From Clostridia bacterium (GTDB lineage Bacteria; Bacillota; Clostridia; TANB77; CAG-465): 64,000 nucleotides of DNA. Made by a program: the position numbers and the translations under genes. The stretch spans positions 1 through 64,000 of the forward strand of contig JAQUGQ010000006.1 in NCBI GenBank assembly GCA_028684095.1, in the 5' to 3' direction. The number at the start of each line of letters is the position of its first letter. Within the stretch, counting starts at the first letter, position 1. This document shows positions 43,652 through 52,340 of this stretch, one piece after another. The notes beneath the pieces were generated by a model. It had not been told where the DNA came from. It was given only the letters and a program-made list of their open reading frames with translations, and searched no databases.

Positions 43652-44131
43652 ATGGAAGAAAATTTTAAAAATAAAAGAAATATAATATCGATGGTATTAA
43701 TACTAGTAGCTATACTTGTAATAATTATTATGGCTGTAATTATTTTAAATAATAAAGCTAATAATGAAAAAAGTAAGGTAGTAGAAGATAATAAAAATAC
43801 TATAAACTATGTCGCAACATTAGATGGTAATAAATCAAATACAAGTGAAGAATTAAGTGCAGATAAAAAAGTAGGAAAAATACTTATAGAAAAAAGCAAA
43901 ATATCATATGAAAAAGGAACTTCAAAATTAACATCAAAAGTAACTAATGATAATGTAGCAAAGGATAATTTAAAATTTATAGTGAAATTTATAACAAATG
44001 ATGGAAGTGTTATTGCACAGTCAGTAGGATATGTTGGAAAAATAAAAGCAAATGAAACAAAATATATAGATTCATATATAACTAGTGATGTATCAAATGC
44101 TAAAGATATAACTTATGAAATAAGTCAGTAA
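43652..44131 (+). CDS. Single-pass protein with a small beta ectodomain
   Basis: 159 residues. An N-terminal membrane helix (about 12-33) is followed by a Lys/Asn linker and a compact region with alternating strands (KLTSKVTNDNV, LKFIVKFITNDGSVIAQSVGYVGKIKANETKYIDSYI) resembling an FxLYD/immunoglobulin-like domain. Not assigned. It lies 30 nt upstream of the pilin-like surface protein, sharing direction and probably transcript, so a role at the same surface is likely. Confidence 0.55.
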   Translation: MEENFKNKRNIISMVLILVAILVIIIMAVIILNNKANNEKSKVVEDNKNTINYVATLDGNKSNTSEELSADKKVGKILIEKSKISYEKGTSKLTSKVTNDNVAKDNLKFIVKFITNDGSVIAQSVGYVGKIKANETKYIDSYITSDVSNAKDITYEISQ

Positions 44132-44161
44132 ACAAAAGAAAAAAGGAGGTAAAAATATACT

Positions 44162-46567
44162 ATGAATAAAAAAAGAGGTATTTCTTTAATAGTATTAATA
44201 ATAACAATAATAGTTATAATAATAATAGCAGGAGCAATAATAATAAGTTTAGCAAATAATAATCCAATAACACAAGCATCAAAAGCAAAATATTTAAATG
44301 ACGTAAAAAGTTTTCAAACAGAATTGGAATTGTATAAAGCTGAACAATATTTAACTACACAAGGTGATTATGATTATACATTATTGCAGGCAGATGGGAT
44401 TAGTATAACATATGATGGTGTGGTAGATACAAGTAAAACAATAAAAGATTTAATACCAACTTTAGGAAATAATACAAATTATGCTGGACAATTTGCAGTA
44501 ATAAATGGGGTATTAGTTTTTGAAGGATCAGATACCGATAAACAAAATTGGGCAAGAGCAATAGGAGTTGAAGTAGTAATTGTAGGTGAGCCAACGGTAA
44601 CTATAATTCTTCTAGAAGAAACAGTAGTAGCACAAGGAACAGATATAATATATAAAGTTAGATTTTCTTCAAATGCACCACTAACATATATAAATTTATC
44701 AGATAAAATAGAAGTAACAGATGCGGCGGAAGTAGCTTTAGTTGAACAACCAGTTATAACTGTAGGACCAGTAAGTGGAACAGAACAGGATGTCATAAGA
44801 GAAGTAGATGTAACACTAGAAACAGATAACCTTCAAAATGGAGAATATAAATTAAGAATAAAATCAGGAGCAGTAACAAATATAAACAACATATCCAATT
44901 TACAAGATATAATATCACAAGTTGGATTTGATATTGACAATACTGCACCAGAAAACCCTGAACTATCAGCAGATCCAGCAATATTGACAAATGGAAGTGT
45001 AACAGTAGCAATAACATATTCAGAAGATTCTGTAACTAAAGAATATAGTTTTGATGGAACAAACTGGAATAATTATACAGAAGCAGTAGTAGTAACAGAA
45101 AATAATACAACAGTATATTCAAGGGGAAAAGATGCAGTAGGAAATGAAAGTGGAGTTGCAACATTAACAGTAACAAATATAGATAAAGATGCTCCTATAG
45201 TAGTATTTGAAACAAATGGAGGTTCAGGAGAAGAAGCAAATACAAAAGTAACAGTAAGTGATTCAAGCGGCTTAAATGCTTCTACATTACAATATGTATG
45301 GGATACACAAAATACAACAACACCAACAACGGGATGGTCATCATTCTCAAATGGAAGTACATTTATATTCGGAAATGTAACAGGAACATATTATTTATGG
45401 ATCAAAGCAAGTGATATTGTAGGAAATAATGTAATAAGTAAGACGAATGCATTTGTCTTAACATTACCGTTAGCTGTAAATAAGCCATTACTATCAGCTG
45501 GAATGACAGCAAAAAAATGGAACGGTAGTTCATGGGATACAGTATCTAATCCTGATACAGATAAAACATGGTATGACTATGAAAATAAAGAATGGGGAAA
45601 TGCACAAACAGCAGATGGAAGTATGTGGGTGTGGATACCAAGATATGAGTATAAAATACCAACATCACATAGTGGTACAGCACAAACGATATTAGTAAAT
45701 TTCTTAAATAATACATCAACAACAGCAACAAGTGGCTATACAGTGCATCCAGCATTTACATTTGGAGCTGTAGAACTTACAGGAATATGGGTAGCAAAAT
45801 TTGAGGCAAGTGGAAGTATAACCGCAGTGGATATAAAACCTGAAATAACAGCACTTAAAAATAAAACAATAAATGTAATGTTTACAGCATGTAGAAATAT
45901 GGAGACAACATATGGAACTAGATATGGATGGGGAACGAGTGGAACAGGAATAGATACTCACCTAATGAAAAATACAGAATTGGGAGCAGTAGCATACTTA
46001 ACACATAGTATATATGGAAAAAACTCACAAATATGGATAAATCCAAGTAATATATATAAAACAGGTCAAATAGGAACAGGAGCTAGTGTAACATATACAG
46101 GAATAACATATTCATATGATGATTTAACATATGGAGTACAAGGTAGTACAACTGGAAATGTACATGGAATATATGATATGAGTGGTGGAGTATGGGAATA
46201 TACAGCAGCATATTTGAATAATGGAAATTCAATTTTGGAAACAAATGGTTCGAGCTTAGTAAATGCAGCAAGTCAATATAAAGATATATATGTAAAAGGA
46301 ACAAATGATACACAAAGTGAAAATTATACTGTAAATTCAAGTAAAAAAGGTGATGCGGTATATGAAACATCAAGTTTATATGAAGGAGATACATCATGGT
46401 ATAGTGATTGGTCAAATATGCCTTATACAAGCAATCCATTTTTTATGCATGGTGGTTATTGTGAAAGTACTACACGCGCAGGAATTTTTGCTTTCTATGA
46501 ATGGGATGGTTCGGCATGTACTAATATTGGATTTCGCCCAGTAGTTGCAGTTTCAAATGGACTTTAA
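44162..46567 (+). CDS. Pilin-like surface protein with Ig-like and formylglycine/C-type-lectin-fold domain
   Basis: 801 residues. The N terminus (KKRGISLIVLIITIIVIIIIAG) resembles a type IV prepilin leader and hydrophobic helix, but lacks Glu5. Then come Ig-like segments (about 140-420; TAPENPELSADPAI, SRGKDAVGNESGVATLTV). From about residue 450 there is an FGE-sulfatase/C-type-lectin-like domain: GSMWVWIPRYEY, GIWVAKFEAS, GIYDMSGGVWEYTAAY, MHGGYCESTTRAG and a closing GFRPVVAV. This family is displayed on the cell surface by Clostridia and is also a favourite target of diversity-generating retroelements. The GAGGT site is strong. No catalytic Cys pair of true FGE is evident. Confidence 0.75.
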   Translation: MNKKRGISLIVLIITIIVIIIIAGAIIISLANNNPITQASKAKYLNDVKSFQTELELYKAEQYLTTQGDYDYTLLQADGISITYDGVVDTSKTIKDLIPTLGNNTNYAGQFAVINGVLVFEGSDTDKQNWARAIGVEVVIVGEPTVTIILLEETVVAQGTDIIYKVRFSSNAPLTYINLSDKIEVTDAAEVALVEQPVITVGPVSGTEQDVIREVDVTLETDNLQNGEYKLRIKSGAVTNINNISNLQDIISQVGFDIDNTAPENPELSADPAILTNGSVTVAITYSEDSVTKEYSFDGTNWNNYTEAVVVTENNTTVYSRGKDAVGNESGVATLTVTNIDKDAPIVVFETNGGSGEEANTKVTVSDSSGLNASTLQYVWDTQNTTTPTTGWSSFSNGSTFIFGNVTGTYYLWIKASDIVGNNVISKTNAFVLTLPLAVNKPLLSAGMTAKKWNGSSWDTVSNPDTDKTWYDYENKEWGNAQTADGSMWVWIPRYEYKIPTSHSGTAQTILVNFLNNTSTTATSGYTVHPAFTFGAVELTGIWVAKFEASGSITAVDIKPEITALKNKTINVMFTACRNMETTYGTRYGWGTSGTGIDTHLMKNTELGAVAYLTHSIYGKNSQIWINPSNIYKTGQIGTGASVTYTGITYSYDDLTYGVQGSTTGNVHGIYDMSGGVWEYTAAYLNNGNSILETNGSSLVNAASQYKDIYVKGTNDTQSENYTVNSSKKGDAVYETSSLYEGDTSWYSDWSNMPYTSNPFFMHGGYCESTTRAGIFAFYEWDGSACTNIGFRPVVAVSNGL

Positions 46568-46604
46568 AAAAGTATATATTTAAAAAATAAATTAATTAAT
46601 TAGA

Positions 46605-46656
46605 AAAAGTAAATAGTGTAAGTTTAAAAAAGCTTATACTATTTACTTTTTTAAAT
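46605..46656 (+). terminator. Terminator of the surface-protein gene
   Basis: AAAAGTAAATAGTGTAAG (46605-46622) pairs with CTTATACTATTTACTTTT (46633-46650), then TT. One G-T pair. Confidence 0.8.
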
Positions 46657-46751
46657 ATTGAAAAATATGAGTTTTTCATGTAACTTTCACATTTCAAACA
46701 TTAAATTATCACATTAAGTTATTATAATAATATTGAAAAGGAGGATTTTTT

Positions 46752-48242
46752 ATGTATATTATAAAAAATGCATTTAAAAGTATTACAAGATCAAAAACAA
46801 GAAATATATTAATAGGTATAATAATTGTTGTTGTAGCAACAGCAAGTTGTATCGCATTATCAATTAAAAATGCTGCAAATGAGGTGAAGCAAAGTTATTT
46901 AGACTCGTACAATGTAACAGCTCAATTATCATTAGATAGAGGTGCACTTAGAAATGCTGCTAATACCAGTGATACAGCAGCTACTGCTACTTTTGATCCA
47001 AAAGAATTCATGTCTAATGTACAAAATGTTTCAGCAGAAAATATTATGACATACGGAGTTTCGGAGTATGTTAAAAGTTACTTGTTATCTATACAAACAA
47101 ATATGAATTCAACTACTTTAACAAAGGTATCAGATACGATTGTAACAACTAATAATGATAGACCAAGAATGGACGATAGAGGTGGAGTTTCAAATGTTTC
47201 ATCTGGAGATTTTAAAGTTATTGGATACAAGAGTTTAGATTCTATGACTCAGTTTATAGATTCTGTGTACAAGGTAACAACTGGTTCAATGTTTGATATA
47301 GATTCAAATAACAACTTATGTGTTATATCAGTTGAACTTGCGGAAAAAAATAGTTTAACTGTTGGTAGTACATTTGTACTAAACAATCCAAATGCTGCAA
47401 CTGAAGTATATACATTTACAGTTACAGGTATCTATGAGGATACTTCAACTGATAGTGAATTTAGTATGTTTAGTGGGTCTGCAAATCAAATTTTAACTAC
47501 ATATACTTCATTAAATAATATTGTAACTACATCAAATACAGTAGAAGATACTAAATTAAGTATTCAAACTGATGCTACTTTTAATTTAGTTAATGCTAAT
47601 GTAGTAGATGTATTTACTGCAGAGCTTAAAACAAAAGGTTTAAGTGATTATTACACAGTAAACACAAATTTAGAAAGTTTTAATCAAAGTATTGCACCAC
47701 TTGAAAATTTATCATCATTTGCAACAACATTTTTAATTATTGTATTACTAATTGGCGGTTCTATACTTGTTATACTTAACATGTTAAATATCCGTGAGAG
47801 AAAATATGAAATAGGTGTTTTAAGAGCGATAGGTATGAAAAAACATTTAGTACTTTCACAATTTGTAATAGAATTATTGATGGTTACAAGTATTTCAATT
47901 ATATTAGGTGGAGTTATTGGATCTGTATCTTCAGTTCCAATTGCAAACTATATGTTACAAAGTGAAATATCAACTCAAGAAACTACACAATCTGAAGTAA
48001 GTAAAAACTTTGGAGGTGGTCAAATACCTGGTGATCCAACACAAAGAAAAAATAGTATGATGAGTGCATTTGGTGCTAACTCAGATGTAGATTATGTTGA
48101 TAAAATAAATGCAGTTGTAGATGTTAAAATATTATTACAACTTGGGCTAATAGGACTTATTCTTACAATAATAAGTAGTAGTATATCAATGATATTCATA
48201 TCAAGATATACACCACTAAAAATATTAAGTAATAGAACGTAA
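46752..48242 (+). CDS. MacB/FtsX-type ABC transporter permease
   Basis: 496 residues. N-terminal membrane helix (about 20-40), a roughly 280-residue outward domain (MacB_PCD-like), then three helices in the FtsX region: LSSFATTFLIIVLLIGGSILV, the coupling segment RERKYEIGVLRAIGM, VIELLMVTSISIILGG and a last helix near 455-475. It pairs with the ATPase gene 14 nt downstream. The type exports peptides or drugs or transmits stress signals; substrate unknown. AAAAGGAGG precedes the ATG. Confidence 0.85.
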   Translation: MYIIKNAFKSITRSKTRNILIGIIIVVVATASCIALSIKNAANEVKQSYLDSYNVTAQLSLDRGALRNAANTSDTAATATFDPKEFMSNVQNVSAENIMTYGVSEYVKSYLLSIQTNMNSTTLTKVSDTIVTTNNDRPRMDDRGGVSNVSSGDFKVIGYKSLDSMTQFIDSVYKVTTGSMFDIDSNNNLCVISVELAEKNSLTVGSTFVLNNPNAATEVYTFTVTGIYEDTSTDSEFSMFSGSANQILTTYTSLNNIVTTSNTVEDTKLSIQTDATFNLVNANVVDVFTAELKTKGLSDYYTVNTNLESFNQSIAPLENLSSFATTFLIIVLLIGGSILVILNMLNIRERKYEIGVLRAIGMKKHLVLSQFVIELLMVTSISIILGGVIGSVSSVPIANYMLQSEISTQETTQSEVSKNFGGGQIPGDPTQRKNSMMSAFGANSDVDYVDKINAVVDVKILLQLGLIGLILTIISSSISMIFISRYTPLKILSNRT

Positions 48243-48256
48243 AAGGAGGTAAATAA

Positions 48257-48919
48257 ATGAGCGTATTTAAAATAGAAGATTTATGTTATTCATATGATAA
48301 TGGTAAAAAGTTAGTTTTAGATAATATAAATTATGAATTTGAAAAAGGTAAAACATATGCGATAATGGGAAAATCTGGAACAGGTAAGACCACATTATTA
48401 TCACTTATGTCTGGTTTAGATGTTCCAAAATCAGGCAAAATATTATACAATGATATAAATATATCTAAAATCAACGAGAATAAATATAGGAGTAATCATG
48501 TAGGAGTTATATTTCAAAGTCTAAATTTACTTCCACATTTAACTGCTCTTGAAAATGTTGAACTTTCAATGGATATATCTGATATTAAAATCAAGAACAA
48601 AAAAGAGCATGCTTTGAAGATGCTTGCTAAAGTTGGATTGGATGAGAATATTGCAAATAGAAGGGTACTTAGATTATCTGGTGGAGAGCAACAAAGGGTA
48701 GCAATAGCTAGAACTTTATCATATAATCCTGATGTTATTTTAGCAGATGAACCTACAGGTAACTTAGATGCTGTAAATGAGAAGCAAGTAATGGACATTT
48801 TTAAAAAATTAGCAAAAAATGATAATAAATGTGTTATCATAGTTACACATTCAGATAATATTTCAAATGAAGTAGATAATGTATATGATTTAGAAAATAT
48901 AACAAAAAGTATTAAATAA
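48257..48919 (+). CDS. ABC transporter ATPase (MacB/LolD type)
   Basis: 220 residues with Walker A GKSGTGKT (about 37-44), Q-loop FQSLNLLPH, signature LSGGEQQRVAIART, Walker B VILADEPTGNLD and the H-loop VIIVTHS. The TGNLD wording is typical of MacB/LolD-type ATPases that work with FtsX permeases, here the gene just upstream. AAAAGGAGG precedes the ATG. Confidence 0.92.
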   Translation: MSVFKIEDLCYSYDNGKKLVLDNINYEFEKGKTYAIMGKSGTGKTTLLSLMSGLDVPKSGKILYNDINISKINENKYRSNHVGVIFQSLNLLPHLTALENVELSMDISDIKIKNKKEHALKMLAKVGLDENIANRRVLRLSGGEQQRVAIARTLSYNPDVILADEPTGNLDAVNEKQVMDIFKKLAKNDNKCVIIVTHSDNISNEVDNVYDLENITKSIK

Positions 48920-48951
48920 TATAAGTTAGTGAGTAATTATATGTAAAATAT

Positions 48952-48991
48952 ACAAAAACGCTATGAAGTAATAACTTTATAGTGTTTTTGT
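48952..48991 (+). terminator. Terminator of the ABC operon
   Basis: ACAAAAACGCTATGAAGT (48952-48969) pairs with ACTTTATAGTGTTTTTGT (48974-48991); loop AATA. Confidence 0.75.
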
Positions 48992-49012
48992 GTATAAAAA
49001 ACTATTATATTA

Positions 49013-49100
49013 TTGACAAAAAAAAGTATATATAATATAATTAAAATATAAATAAACACTATATTATTAAAATAAAACATTTATATTTAGTGTTTTTTGT
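49013..49100 (+). promoter_or_regulatory. Strong promoter followed at once by a terminator-like hairpin
   Basis: TTGACA (49013-49018), 17-nt spacer, TATAAT (49036-49041), and about 10 nt later AAACACTA (49054-49061) pairing with TAGTGTTT (49088-49095), then TTTTGTTTTTT. The transcript would be about 50 nt unless it reads through to the gene at 49495. A short RNA or an attenuator is possible. The rest of 48920-49494 contains another ACACTA...TAGTGT pair (near 49303) and no ORF. Confidence 0.55.
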
Positions 49101-49494
49101 TTTTTGAAATTTTTTATAAGATTTTTAACACTTTATTAATTGAGGTATTTATAACGAATAAATATTTCAAAGTTTAAATATATAACAACTAAATGTAGTA
49201 AAATGGTATATATTGAAGATAATATACAAAATATATATAATACAATATAAAAAAAGTAAACTTAAAAATGTTTTTAGTGATAAAGATTTTTCTGTTATAG
49301 AAAACACTATAATAGAAAATTAGTGTATTAAATTAGAATGTATAAATAAAGATAACAAAGAAGTAATATGCAATGTTATTAAATGAGAAAGTTTAAAAAT
49401 ACAATTAAAACAAAAAATTATAGATAGAAAAAGTTTTAGAAAGAAAAAAGTAAGAAAATATGCTTTAGGGCATGCAAGAAAGGAAAATGATATT

Positions 49495-50427
49495 ATGAAA
49501 AAGAAATTAGTTTTAGTTTTCTCGTTATTATTAGTTTTTGTGGTAGGTTATGTCGTATACACTAACAATAATAAAAGAAATTTAGTTGCTGAAAATCAAG
49601 TACAAACTCAAGTAGAAAAAATACTTACATATGTAACAATTGATATAAACCCAAGTATTGAACTTGCTGTAGATGAGGGTGATATAGTAGTGGATGCAAT
49701 TACATTAAATGAAGATGCAGATATTGCATATAGTGATCTTGCTTTAATAGGTCAAACTGTAGAAAATGCTACAGAAATAATAGTAAACACTGCAATAGAC
49801 TTAGGATATATTACAGAAATTAGTGATACAAATGCAGTTAATATTACTAGTTATATAGAAGATGAAGCAAGAAGAGATAGTTTAAATAAAAAGATAGTTG
49901 CTAATCTTAACAAACATTTTGAAACAAGAAAAATTTATGCATTAGTAATAGAAAACGGATTAGATGATGAATTAAAAAGTAAAGCAGATACATATAATAT
50001 ACCTTATGGAAAAATGCTATTAGTATCAAGAGCGATGCAATTAGATAGCACATTAGTTGAAAGTGATTTAGTAAATTTATCTGTTAAAGAAATACAAAGT
50101 AGTATAAAGACTCAAGCAGTAGCTAGAAGAGCAGAATTTAAAGAAATTGCTATATATGGAAAACAAGAATTTAAAGATATAAAAACACAAAGAGTAGCAG
50201 AGGCAAAAATAAAATTACAGAATGATAAGGCATTGTTATTAAAAAACACTGGGAATTCTTCAGAATTAAATTCTCAGCAAAAAGAAACTTTAATTGAACA
50301 AAGAAAAGAAGAAATTAAAGTAGAAATACAAGGTGTAAAAGAAGATTTAAGTCAGAATGGAAATACTATAAAAGAAGAAATTAAAGAAACTGTAAGAGAT
50401 AAATATCTTTTAAAGAAAAAACAATAG
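49495..50427 (+). CDS. RsgI-like anti-sigma ectodomain protein
   Basis: 310 residues. An N-terminal signal or membrane segment (about 4-24) is followed by the RsgI middle domain: TYVTIDINPSIELAVDEGDIVVDAITLNEDA, then DLALIGQTVENATEIIV and DLGYI. The C-terminal 100 residues are Lys/Glu-rich and probably coiled-coil. In full RsgI proteins a cytoplasmic anti-sigma helix precedes the membrane segment; here only MKKK remains, so sigma binding is doubtful and the partner sigma-I gene is absent. Likely cell-envelope sensing. AGAAAGGA lies upstream. Confidence 0.7.
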   Translation: MKKKLVLVFSLLLVFVVGYVVYTNNNKRNLVAENQVQTQVEKILTYVTIDINPSIELAVDEGDIVVDAITLNEDADIAYSDLALIGQTVENATEIIVNTAIDLGYITEISDTNAVNITSYIEDEARRDSLNKKIVANLNKHFETRKIYALVIENGLDDELKSKADTYNIPYGKMLLVSRAMQLDSTLVESDLVNLSVKEIQSSIKTQAVARRAEFKEIAIYGKQEFKDIKTQRVAEAKIKLQNDKALLLKNTGNSSELNSQQKETLIEQRKEEIKVEIQGVKEDLSQNGNTIKEEIKETVRDKYLLKKKQ

Positions 50428-50454
50428 TTATAAATTATTAATAAAGTATAAAAA

Positions 50455-50501
50455 AACATGAAAACACTAGTAGATATAATATTCCTAGTGTTTTTTATGT
50501 T
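50455..50501 (+). terminator. Terminator of the RsgI-like gene
   Basis: AACATGAAAACACTAG (50455-50470) pairs with CTAGTGTTTTTTATGTT (50484-50500), with T6 inside the arm and further Ts after. Confidence 0.7.
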
Positions 50502-50569
50502 TGATTTTTTTGTAATAATATGTATGAGTGCTAAAATTTATAAAAATTTATCTTTTTTAGTATAAACTC

Positions 50570-50626
50570 TTGACAAACATAAATAATAGTAGTAGAATAT
50601 TAGCAGTCGATTAATTAGAGTGCTAA
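50570..50626 (+). promoter_or_regulatory. Heat-shock operon promoter with CIRCE element
   Basis: TTGACA (50570-50575), 17-nt spacer, TAGAAT (50593-50598). The HrcA operator TTAGCAGTC-N9-GAGTGCTAA (50600-50626) directly follows; it differs from consensus TTAGCACTC at one base. An extra half-site GAGTGCTAA lies at 50526. HrcA should repress the operon here. Confidence 0.92.
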
Positions 50627-50641
50627 AAAGGTGATGATATT

Positions 50642-51655
50642 ATGTTAGATGATAGAAAAAAAAAGATACTTGCTTCTGTTGTTGAAGACTATATAACATC
50701 AGCAGAACCAGTTGGATCTAAAACTATTGCAGATAAGTATAACTTGGAATATAGTTCTGCAACAATAAGAAATGAAATGAAAATTTTGGAAGAGTCTGGT
50801 TATTTAGAACAACCTCATGTCTCTTCAGGAAGAATCCCTTCAAGTAAAGGTTATAGATATTATGTTGATAATTTAATGAAAAGCAAAAAATTATCTATGC
50901 TTGATATAAATTATATAAACAATAGTATAACTGGTTATGGTGATACTGAAGATTTGTTTGAACAAGTTGCAGACACTGTATCGAAGCTATTAAATAGACC
51001 AACTATTTTAACTATGAAAAATGAAGATGTTTTAGAGAGTATAAAAATACTTAAAATATCTGATAAAATATTATTAGTTATATTGATGTCAGAGAATGGT
51101 ACAATAAAAGATGTTATAGCTAAGCTTACTGATACAATTCCAGATGATAGTGTAAGGGATCTTAGTAAGTTACTTAATACTAATTTACAAGGTACCCCTA
51201 TTGAAAAACTATACAATGTTTTATCTACAATTATTTCTAAAGAATTAAAAGTATATTCTAGTGTTTTAGAAAAAATATGTGAAGGTATAAGATATGAAAT
51301 TTCTGGAGAAAACAAATTAGTTAGTAGTAACAATTTAAAATCTATACTTGATTTACCAGAATTTGCTGATATAGAAAAAGCTAAAAATTTTTTAAATATG
51401 TTATCTACAAAAAATGCAGTAGATACAGTAATAGAAGAAATATCAAGTAAAAATTTAGGGATTGTTATTGGTTCTGAAAATCAAGAAATAATGCTTAAAG
51501 ATTATAGTATTATTTCACTTAATCTAACAAATGACGAAGGATATATAGGGAAAATTTCTGTTGTTAGTCCAAAGAGAATAGATTATTCTAAAACAGTATC
51601 AACATTAAATTATATAAATGAAAAAGTTAAAAATATATTTTCAAAAGACAAATAA
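50642..51655 (+). CDS. hrcA: Heat-inducible transcription repressor HrcA
   Basis: 337 residues. An N-terminal winged helix (ILASVVEDYITSAEPVGSKTI, SATIRNEMKILEESGYLEQPHVSSGRIPSSKGYRYYVD) is typical of HrcA, with GAF-like and dimerisation parts following (VIGSENQEIMLKDYSII). It binds the CIRCE site just upstream and represses its own operon with hrcA first, the usual Firmicute order. AAAGGTGATG overlaps the leader. Confidence 0.95.
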   Translation: MLDDRKKKILASVVEDYITSAEPVGSKTIADKYNLEYSSATIRNEMKILEESGYLEQPHVSSGRIPSSKGYRYYVDNLMKSKKLSMLDINYINNSITGYGDTEDLFEQVADTVSKLLNRPTILTMKNEDVLESIKILKISDKILLVILMSENGTIKDVIAKLTDTIPDDSVRDLSKLLNTNLQGTPIEKLYNVLSTIISKELKVYSSVLEKICEGIRYEISGENKLVSSNNLKSILDLPEFADIEKAKNFLNMLSTKNAVDTVIEEISSKNLGIVIGSENQEIMLKDYSIISLNLTNDEGYIGKISVVSPKRIDYSKTVSTLNYINEKVKNIFSKDK

Positions 51656-51686
51656 TAATTGATTTACATTTAAAGGGGGTGTTTTT

Positions 51687-52214
51687 GTGAGTAAAAATGA
51701 AAAAGTTGAAGAAGAAATAATAGAAGAAGCTGATATACCTGAAATAGATAAAGATGTATATATAGCAAAATTAAATGATGATTTATCAGAGCAACGTAAG
51801 AAAACAGATGAGTATTTTGAACATTTAAAAAGAAATATGGCAGAATTTGATAATTTTAAAAAAAGAATGTCAAAAGAAAAAGAAAATCTTTATGCATCTG
51901 TTACATCAGATATTATAGAAGATTTATTGCCAATTATAGATAATTTTGAGCAAGCAATAGGAACTGAATGTACAGATACTAATTTTAAAGATGGAATTGT
52001 AATGATATATAATCAAATAAAAGATTCTTTAATGAAACAAGGTTTGGAAACAATACAAGATTTAGGAGAAACTTTTGATCCTAATTTACATCAAGCTGTA
52101 ATGCATGAAGAATGTGATCAGTATGGTGAAAAAGAAGTAATAGAAGTGTTTAGAAAAGGTTATAGGTTAGGCGATAAAGTAATTAGACATTCAATGGTAA
52201 AAGTTGCAAACTAA
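51687..52214 (+). CDS. grpE: Nucleotide exchange factor GrpE
   Basis: 175 residues from a GTG start with AAAGGGGG upstream. An acidic N terminus, a long coiled-coil (LKRNMAEFDNFKKRMSKEKENL) and the C-terminal wing GETFDPNLHQAVMHEE and EVFRKGYRLGDKVIRHSMVKVAN. It releases ADP from DnaK. A stem AACAATTTG/CAAATTGTT (52213-52237) without a T-run separates it from dnaK and may tune transcript stability. Confidence 0.95.
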   Translation: MSKNEKVEEEIIEEADIPEIDKDVYIAKLNDDLSEQRKKTDEYFEHLKRNMAEFDNFKKRMSKEKENLYASVTSDIIEDLLPIIDNFEQAIGTECTDTNFKDGIVMIYNQIKDSLMKQGLETIQDLGETFDPNLHQAVMHEECDQYGEKEVIEVFRKGYRLGDKVIRHSMVKVAN

Positions 52215-52340
52215 CAATTTGCTAGTAACAAATTGTTCTGTGAATAAATAAGAATATTCATTTTATGAATTATCATAAAATTGTATAGATAACAAATGAA
52301 AAAAGTGATAATAAATATTGATTTTAAGGAGGAAAAAATT

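Noticed and set aside
44162-46567. Complete diversity-generating retroelement
   Set aside because: Only a candidate target is present; no reverse transcriptase, accessory gene or template repeat could be found in the window.
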